DNA of 64,000 nucleotides, taken from NCBI GenBank assembly GCA_025201345.1, contig JAIXMG010000038.1, forward strand, positions 310,001-374,000. Direction: 5' to 3'. Below are positions 58,208-64,000 of this stretch, piece by piece. A program made the translations under genes and the position numbers. The notes beneath the pieces were generated by a model. That model made no database searches. It saw only the letters and a program-made list of their open reading frames with translations, and was not told the origin of the DNA. This DNA is from Thamnidium elegans. Lineage: Eukaryota; Mucoromycota; Mucoromycetes; Mucorales; Mucoraceae. Every line of letters begins with the position of its first letter. Positions within the stretch are counted from its first letter, which is position 1.

Positions 58208-58930
58208 TTAAGCAAGTTCAGCTTGTGTTACTTGATCAGGTAAAGCATGGCTTCTTCGCCAACGAATAAAGTCCTTATAATTTTCAATTGCACCATGACT
58301 TTCTTCCACCGCTTGTCTGTAAACTTGAAGTGTATCTTTAAACCTTCTTTTATGATTTGAAAACCAGTAAGTAATATTACGGGAGGGCAACCCGGTTCTT
58401 TGCTGTACTTGCATTCTTTGTTCTTTTGTCAATTTCTTTTGTTTACTGTATACTTCAAAGAAGACAGATTTAAGGTAAAGAGATGTTTGCATATCGTAAG
58501 ATGTTGTAGTTCGCTTTTTTTTCTGTATGATGGCAGTAGTAGTGGTAGTGGTGTCGGTGGTGTTGGTGGTAGTATCAGCAGCGGTGACGGTAGTGGGTTC
58601 TGGCTCATTCACAGGAGATATACGAATTGTTGTCTTGTGGTTATTGGACCATATAATAGAGACGCTTTGGGGACGAATACAGGCGATTGTTTCATTTGAA
58701 GCAATAATATGATCTTGATGATTAGAGGTTAATGTCTCTCCTTCTTCTGCAGTTTCTTGCTTTACGTACTGGAATTGTAAAGTAGTATCATGTGTACATT
58801 CTGTCAAGTCCGGTGAGGAGGAAGGTGTCTTGAGTGAAGGTAGTAATGAAAGGGGTGAATCACTATCACTGACATATTCATTTGAAGAAGGTACTTTCCA
58901 TTCTTGAAGTTCACTATATGCTTGACTCAT
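58208..58930 (-). CDS. homeodomain transcription factor
   Basis: Single-exon 240-residue protein on the minus strand. Residues 1-135 are Ser/Thr-rich with a TTTNTTDTTTTTT run. A homeodomain lies at about 138-200: RTTTSYDMQTSLYLKSVFFE (helix 1), KKLTKEQRMQVQQRTGLPSRNIT (helices 2-3) and the recognition sequence YWFSNHKRRFKD, with the expected WF-x-N-x-(K)R-R signature. This is a typical-length domain by eye, not obviously a TALE type. A further ~40 residues follow, ending in TQAELA. The start MSQAYSELQEW is the only ATG before the oligo-A/G leader. Target genes and role are unknown; fungal homeodomain proteins often control development or mating. Confidence 0.88.
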   Translation of the reverse strand: MSQAYSELQEWKVPSSNEYVSDSDSPLSLLPSLKTPSSSPDLTECTHDTTLQFQYVKQETAEEGETLTSNHQDHIIASNETIACIRPQSVSIIWSNNHKTTIRISPVNEPEPTTVTAADTTTNTTDTTTTTTAIIQKKKRTTTSYDMQTSLYLKSVFFEVYSKQKKLTKEQRMQVQQRTGLPSRNITYWFSNHKRRFKDTLQVYRQAVEESHGAIENYKDFIRWRRSHALPDQVTQAELA

Positions 58931-59278
58931 CCTTTCGAAAGAGATCTTACGGGGGGGGGTTTAAAAAGAAGTAAAGAAGAAGAAAAAAAAAAAAAAAAAA
59001 AAAAAGTGTAATCCATTGATCATATTTTTTTTTCTTCACCTTCTTAAATAGTATTTCTAGTTGTTGTCAGTGTGAGTTTTATTACAAAATGATAATAATA
59101 ATACTAATAAAAATGCGTAAGTTTTTTTTGTTTAAGAAAATAAAAAGAGATGCGTGTGTACATTGAGTCTATTATATATGTGTATATGCCAGTGGTGAAA
59201 GGATTGTGCGTATACGTTGTTTATTTTAATTTGTTTATTGTCTGCTGAGAGAAAAAGTAGTAATTGACAACAATTTTT
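58931..59278. other. intergenic region
   Basis: Between homeodomain gene start and GDSL hydrolase 3' end. G9 and A21 runs; no gene seen. Confidence 0.5.
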
Positions 59279-60568
59279 TCAAGCGTTGGAATCCATATTA
59301 TGTAAAGGTAAAAATCTTACTCGATCTGGTTTATGAATTAAACCTGATAGAGCGGCTAAATGATTACCTCTTCTTTTTGTCTTTATAAACAAGATAAAAA
59401 CAATACAAACAATCAAAGTAGCAGTAACGCCAAAATAAAGATACGATTTCATTGGGCTTGTTTCTTTCTCTGCAGTAGGTTGATAATATTTTTCCTCTTT
59501 TTCTTTCTCTTCCTTTAACTTTGCAATGATTCTTTCTATTTGACCTTTACTCTTTTGCGGTTTATATACAGACGATTGATACTTTGATAATAACTGATGT
59601 ACATCTGTGTCGTCACCCAAATAAGTTTCAGGAGCCAAGGAACCAGCCATCAAGATACTATTCGCAATTAAACGATGTACGCCTCCTGTCAAATGCGTCT
59701 TGTCCCACCAAACATATAAATCCGGGTTATCTGTACATTTACCTTGACATACTTCCCAAAAAGGATCATGAGCATTTTTTAATCCAAATAAGCCGGGGCT
59801 TTCTATAATGTCATCTAGTAATTTATGAACGTCAACTAAATCCAGTTCCAAGTGCTGTGAGTGTTTATTCATCTTTTCCACTTCCTTTGTCAACATTTCG
59901 TTTAGTTGGTTAGCTGCTTTTTCTCTGGACTCGGTTAAGTTTGTGTTGGCCGCGTAGTATGGCATTCTTTCAAGTGGCGGTACACCAAATACAATAAACT
60001 TATTGGCAGAGAACACTTTTCGAATATTGCGCTACCAGATGATACTTTAGTACCACTAAAAAATAATAATACTAATCTACTTACCACATTGGTACCAATA
60101 CATTCTATCACTTTTTTTAATTCTACTTGTATATCTTGATCCTCTTTGTGTACGTAAAAATATTAATATACAGCCCCTTATTTATATAATAAATTAAAAA
60201 AAAAAATTACCTTGTGTATGTTCAAATATTTGATATATATCATTGATACCAACCCAAAATATGATTGCAGTTTCTTCACTATCCAAGTTTAATTGCTCGT
60301 TATAATACATTTCCACTTGGTCAGTGACACTCGGTATAAATTGATCTTGGTCTGGATACAACGTATTATCACATACGGCACCGCTAAATGCAAAACTGTA
60401 AAGAGACGCTTCCCAACCTACAGCTAGATCTTCACTCCAAAGTGGTCCATTGGTTAATCTTTGATTGTTACCCACATCAGAATATGAATCTCCAAATACG
60501 ACTATATTTTTTATCACTTCCGATAGTGTTAATGGCAACCATACTAATGACCAAATATATTTTCTCAT
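59279..60568 (-). CDS. GDSL/SGNH-type lipase or esterase with C-terminal membrane anchor
   Basis: Predicted secretory-pathway hydrolase. Three exons on the minus strand: 60568-60211, 60143-60085 and 60031-59279; 389 residues. A short signal peptide (YIWSLVWLPLTLS) is followed by block I, VVFGDSYSDVGN, with the nucleophile Ser28. Block III is WVGINDI (Gly107, Asn109), and block V is WWDKTHLT with the catalytic Asp and His near 249 and 252. A Lys/Glu-rich charged segment (KLKEEKEKEEKYY) leads to a single membrane helix (about YFGVTATLIVCIVFILFI) and a short basic cytoplasmic tail. Fungal GDSL esterases of the plant/thermolabile-haemolysin type are usually soluble and secreted; the anchor is less usual. 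Substrate unknown. Confidence 0.88.
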
Positions 60569-61056
60569 TTTTTTAAAAAATATTGTGAAAAAAAAAAAAA
60601 AAAAAAAAAAAAAAAGAATAAGTCGTTACAAATAGGAGTACAGGTATTTTAAAAGGGCCACTTTTCATTGGTTTTCACCCTTTTTTTGCGGGGATAATCA
60701 ACAAAATGTACGATGATTTTTTCAAAGATGCATACACACTTCTTTTTAGAGTATAATACAAGTAGTGACACACGCACACATGAGATTATGACTTTTTATT
60801 TTCTTGTACGTGTATATGATCAAGTGCCAAAAAAAGAAACAAAAAAAAGTTTAAATAATCACATTACGTAGTTTAGCTACATGTACGCTATAAAAATGAT
60901 TGGTTAAAAAGTAAAAGACAAAAAGTATGATGAAAGGTGCATTAAAAATGAACGGAATCTAATTCACTTATTGACCGTGAATATATAAGTCCTCCTTATA
61001 TATTAATATATATAAATACGTATTCATCGGAGTTACTTGTTTTGTGTGTACACATA

Positions 61057-61095
<39 letters not shown>

Positions 61096-61162
61096 GTTAC
61101 CTATTTGACTAATCCTTTTCTTTCTTTTTTCCCATCTTTTTTTTTTCTTTTTTTTTTTTACT
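60569..61162. other. divergent promoter region
   Basis: Separates the GDSL gene (-) and the amino-acid transporter gene (+). A25 tract near 60590-60615, a (TA)n microsatellite at 61062-61090, and a pyrimidine-rich stretch just before the transporter ATG. No gene seen. Confidence 0.5.
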
Positions 61163-63430
61163 ATGAGTTCTCCTTTACCAGTGAATGCTAAACAAGGATA
61201 TAAAGAAGGTGGAACTTACTTAAACGAAGGGTCCTCATACCTATCAAGTTCATTTGACAGAGCAAATACTACTGCCCGATTAGGCTCCTCGCCCGAACTA
61301 TATGGCTCTTCTCCCAAGAGTGTCCTATCTCATCATACGTATGGATCTACCGACCTAGATAACGTACTAACAACCAACAGCGGCAGTCTATTCCGTCCTC
61401 TTTCGACTGCTACATTTAATCAAGATAATACAGTCAGCGTGGACTTACCTGATGACCAAGTCGCCAAAGTAGTCAAACGTCACTTGGTCGATACCTCTCC
61501 CTCTTCCTCTTTGCATACCTCTTCTATTCACCGCAGTATTACCAACGATGATGACGGTACAAGTTCCAATATTCGTAGTGTTCATCAATTACCTGGTGGT
61601 GCCATTACGCACGACATTTATAAATGGGCAGACGATATTGAAAATGAACAAATCGCTAAGCGTCAACGGTCACAGTCGTTTTATGTACCTCGCAGTGAAC
61701 CTACCGATCCCGCTTTAGCTAGATTAAAAGATCCTGGAGGATTTAGGCGTCATTTTGTGGTCGATAAGGCTGCTAAACAAGGAAGAAAACCTCCTCATTG
61801 GATGACTCGTACCTTTGTTGATTTCTTGGCTTTGTATGGTCACTTTGGTGGTGAAGATTTAAGTGATGATGATGACGATGACGATGAAGAAGATGTGGAT
61901 GAAGAGGTAGGAACGAGTGGTTTAAGAAGAAGAAGGAAAGGAAGATCGGATGATGATGATGAAGGTGAGGAGTCCCCCCTGATTCGTAGAGCTCAAGCAA
62001 ATGCAGTTCAAGGTACTGCAACTCCTGCTAAAGCCGTATTTTTATTATTAAAGTCATTTGTTGGTACAGGTGTTATGTTCCTTCCTAAAGCGTAAGTTTA
62101 TTTTATACATATACATCACAATTTTTTTTTATTAACGAATATATCACACACACGCACGCAAAAGGTTCTATAATGGTGGTTTACTCTTTTCAACTGCATT
62201 ATTATCAAGTATTGCCATGATTTCGTTATACACGTTTTTATTATTAGTAGAAACGCGAAATAAGATTCCAGTTTCTTTTGGTGATATTGGTGGCATTATC
62301 TTTGGCAAAAAGATGCGATTTGCGGTCTTGTTGGCTATTACATTTTCACAGGTAACAATTTTTTTTTTTTTTTTTGATAAATAATATGTGCAATGTTATT
62401 GATTTATGCATGTAGATGGGATTTGTATGTGCATATATGGTCTTTGTAGCAGAAAATGTACAAGCTTTAATCGAATCGTTATCACATTGTAGTCTTCAGG
62501 TACCAATAGCTTTCCTTATTTTAGCTCAAATCGCCATTTTCGTACCACTTGCCATGATCCGTAAAATACAAAAGTTATCAGCCTTTGCTTTAATCGCTGA
62601 TTTATTCATCTTGATTGGCTTGGTGTATCTGTATTATTACGATTTCTTTATTTTATCCACGCAAGGTGTTGCTGATGTTGAATGGATCATTAACTACAAG
62701 TCGTTCCCCATGTTTATCGGAACTGCCGTATTTACTTACGAAGGTGTTGGGTTAGGTAGGTTTTATATATTTGCGTGATATATATATATATATATATGTA
62801 TATATATTATTAACATTTTATTATTTAAAAGTTATCCCTATTACGGAATCGATGGCAGAACCAGAAAAGTTTCCAAAAGTATTATCTGGTACCATGATTT
62901 TCATTACTACCATCTTTTTATCTGTTGGGTTTGTATCCTACTTGGCATTCGGCAGTGACGTACAGACGGTTATTTTATTAAATATGCCCGCTACTGGCGT
63001 CGTGAATACGGTACAAGGGCTATACGCATTAGCCATTTGTTTATCCATTCCCTTACAATTGTTTCCTGCTATCCGTATTATCGAGAATGGATTATTTACT
63101 AAATCAGGTAAACACAACAACATGGTCAAGTGGCAAAAAAACGTGTTCCGATTCGTGTCTGTCTTGATTTGTGCTTGTATCGCTATTGCTGGATCTGGTG
63201 ATTTAGATAAATTTGTATCTTTGGTGGGCTCTCTTTGTTGTGTACCCCTTTGCTTTATCTTTCCCCCTTTGTTTCATTTGAAAGCAGTTGCGAAATCATG
63301 GCGTCAAAAGACGATTGATATCGTTATCTTGTTGTTTGGTATTGTTTCCATGACTTATACCACTGGTATCACTATCTCATTATGGTCTGCTGGCGGTGGT
63401 GCTGCTCCTATTTCAAGATGTCCAAACTAA
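61163..63430 (+). CDS. vacuolar amino-acid transporter, AVT/SLC36 type
   Basis: Amino-acid/auxin permease family member. Exons are 61163-62091, 62165-62351, 62416-62755 and 62832-63430; 684 residues. A long hydrophilic N-terminal region (about 290 residues), typical of yeast Avt3/Avt4 and fungal relatives, contains Ser-rich parts and an acidic block (SDDDDDDDEEDVDEE). The transport domain starts at AKAVFLLLKSFVGTGVMFLPKAFYNGG, the conserved helix 1 motif, and includes FGDIGGIIFG, VFTYEGVGLVIPITESMAEPEKFPKVL and VSLVGSLCCVPLCFIFPPLFHL, with about eleven membrane helices. Avt3/Avt4 export amino acids from the vacuole; that direction is an inference here. The splice joins restore PKAFYNGG and GVGLVIPI, strongly supporting the model. 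Confidence 0.92.
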
Positions 63431-63486
63431 AAACAAAAACAAAATATTTTAACCAGTAGATGACGTTCGTTATTTTTAATTAACGC

Positions 63487-63518
<32 letters not shown>

Positions 63519-63588
63519 TTTTTTTAAAAAAAGAAAAAAATAAAACTCTTATCTTTTTCTCTCATTTCTTGATATATATTTACTTATA

Positions 63589-64000
63589 ATGGCGACTTCT
63601 CAATTATTACCTTTAGGTATTTATATATTTATGTTTGTGTGCTCTTATTTTAAAAAGTTAACTTGGTTTATTTGTAGAGTTGATCGACAAGTGTATTGGT
63701 TCAAAGATTTGGGTTGTCATGAAGAATGAAAAAGAATTCACAGGAAAGCTATTAGGTTTTGACGATTATGTCAGTAAGTATTCCTTTTTTTTTTTTTTTT
63801 TTTTTTTTTTTTGTAAAGGTAACGAATGGTAACAAATCTCTTTATTTTAGACATGGTTTTAGAAGACGTGACAGAGTTGTAAGTTTTTTTTTTTTTAAAA
63901 AAAAAAAAAAAAGCGTGTACGTGTATTAAATTGTAATATTTAGTGAAAATACTAGCGATGGGTACAAGACTCAAAAGTTGGAACAAATCTTGTTAAACGG
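63589..64000 (+). CDS. LSM5: U6 snRNA-associated Sm-like protein LSM5 (partial, cut by window end)
   Basis: Subunit of the LSM2-8 (nuclear, U6 snRNA) and LSM1-7 (cytoplasmic mRNA decay) rings. Exons visible are 63589-63616, 63678-63773, 63851-63878 and 63944 to the window end. The Sm1 motif reads [45 protein letters not shown], as in LSM5, and Sm2 begins at KLEQILLNG just before the end. About ten residues and the stop are missing because the window ends. The tiny first (28 bp) and third (28 bp) exons are supported by GT-AG borders and exact frame. Confidence 0.93.

Noticed and set aside
1..64000. tRNA, rRNA, CRISPR arrays, telomere repeats
   Set aside because: I looked for tRNA arms, rRNA cores, spaced repeats and TTAGGG arrays and saw none. 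A tRNAscan/Infernal run would be decisive.

Overview
The window looks like nuclear DNA of a filamentous fungus, most probably an early-diverging one of the Mucoromycota (Mucorales-like). The evidence is AT-rich intergenic DNA, many short GT-AG introns (about 45-180 bp) with long homopolymer T or A tracts, a chitin synthase fused to a myosin motor domain, an Ndt80/PhoG regulator, and TA-flanked DNA transposons including two Fanzor (eukaryotic TnpB) loci. There is no sign of operons, Shine-Dalgarno sites or CRISPR arrays. The phylum is inferred from gene families, not from a marker.

Layout. 1-6848: mobile or decayed DNA, with a Tc1/mariner element (974-3178, perfect 217-bp inverted repeats), a diverged 550-bp direct repeat and several hairpins. 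6849-14138: F-box/WD40 protein (+), Rua1-type zinc protein (+), GPI2/PIG-C (-). 14239-18576: unidentified ORF and a decayed Fanzor locus (A). 18904-26722: STK16/Env7-type kinase (+) and a 1680-residue SEL1-repeat protein (+). 27200-28256: single-pass wall-sensor-like membrane protein (-). 28858-30585: DDE_3 transposase remnant split by a second, internally deleted TA-flanked element. 30588-39395: gene-poor, with one unrecognised Ser/Asn-rich gene (33623-35678) and a PIF1 helicase remnant. 39592-45300: myosin-motor chitin synthase (+). 45424-48781: second Fanzor locus (B) between its own imperfect terminal repeats. 49223-64000: a dense housekeeping block with fatty aldehyde dehydrogenase (-), Ndt80/PhoG factor (-), BCAS2/SPF27 (+), SLC49-type MFS transporter (-), homeodomain protein (-), membrane-anchored GDSL hydrolase (-), AVT-type amino-acid transporter (+) and LSM5 (+, cut by the window end).

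How the genes relate. Several serve the cell surface and membranes: chitin synthase, GPI-anchor synthesis, wall-sensor-like protein, and SEL1 scaffold (SEL1 proteins often regulate chitin synthases). Others serve RNA processing (BCAS2, LSM5), regulation (F-box, kinase, three transcription factors) or transport. They are independent transcription units on both strands.

The most interesting content is the mobile DNA. Both Fanzor loci sit next to terminal repeats beginning CAG-N2-TTCC at TA dinucleotides, and a separate DDE_3 element in the window has similar ends. This suggests Fanzor passengers in elements moved by a Tc1/IS630-type transposase. Both Fanzor copies are broken. B keeps all three RuvC acidic positions; A has lost the third.

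All exon boundaries were worked out by hand from splice signals, reading frame and remembered family conservation. No database search was run.
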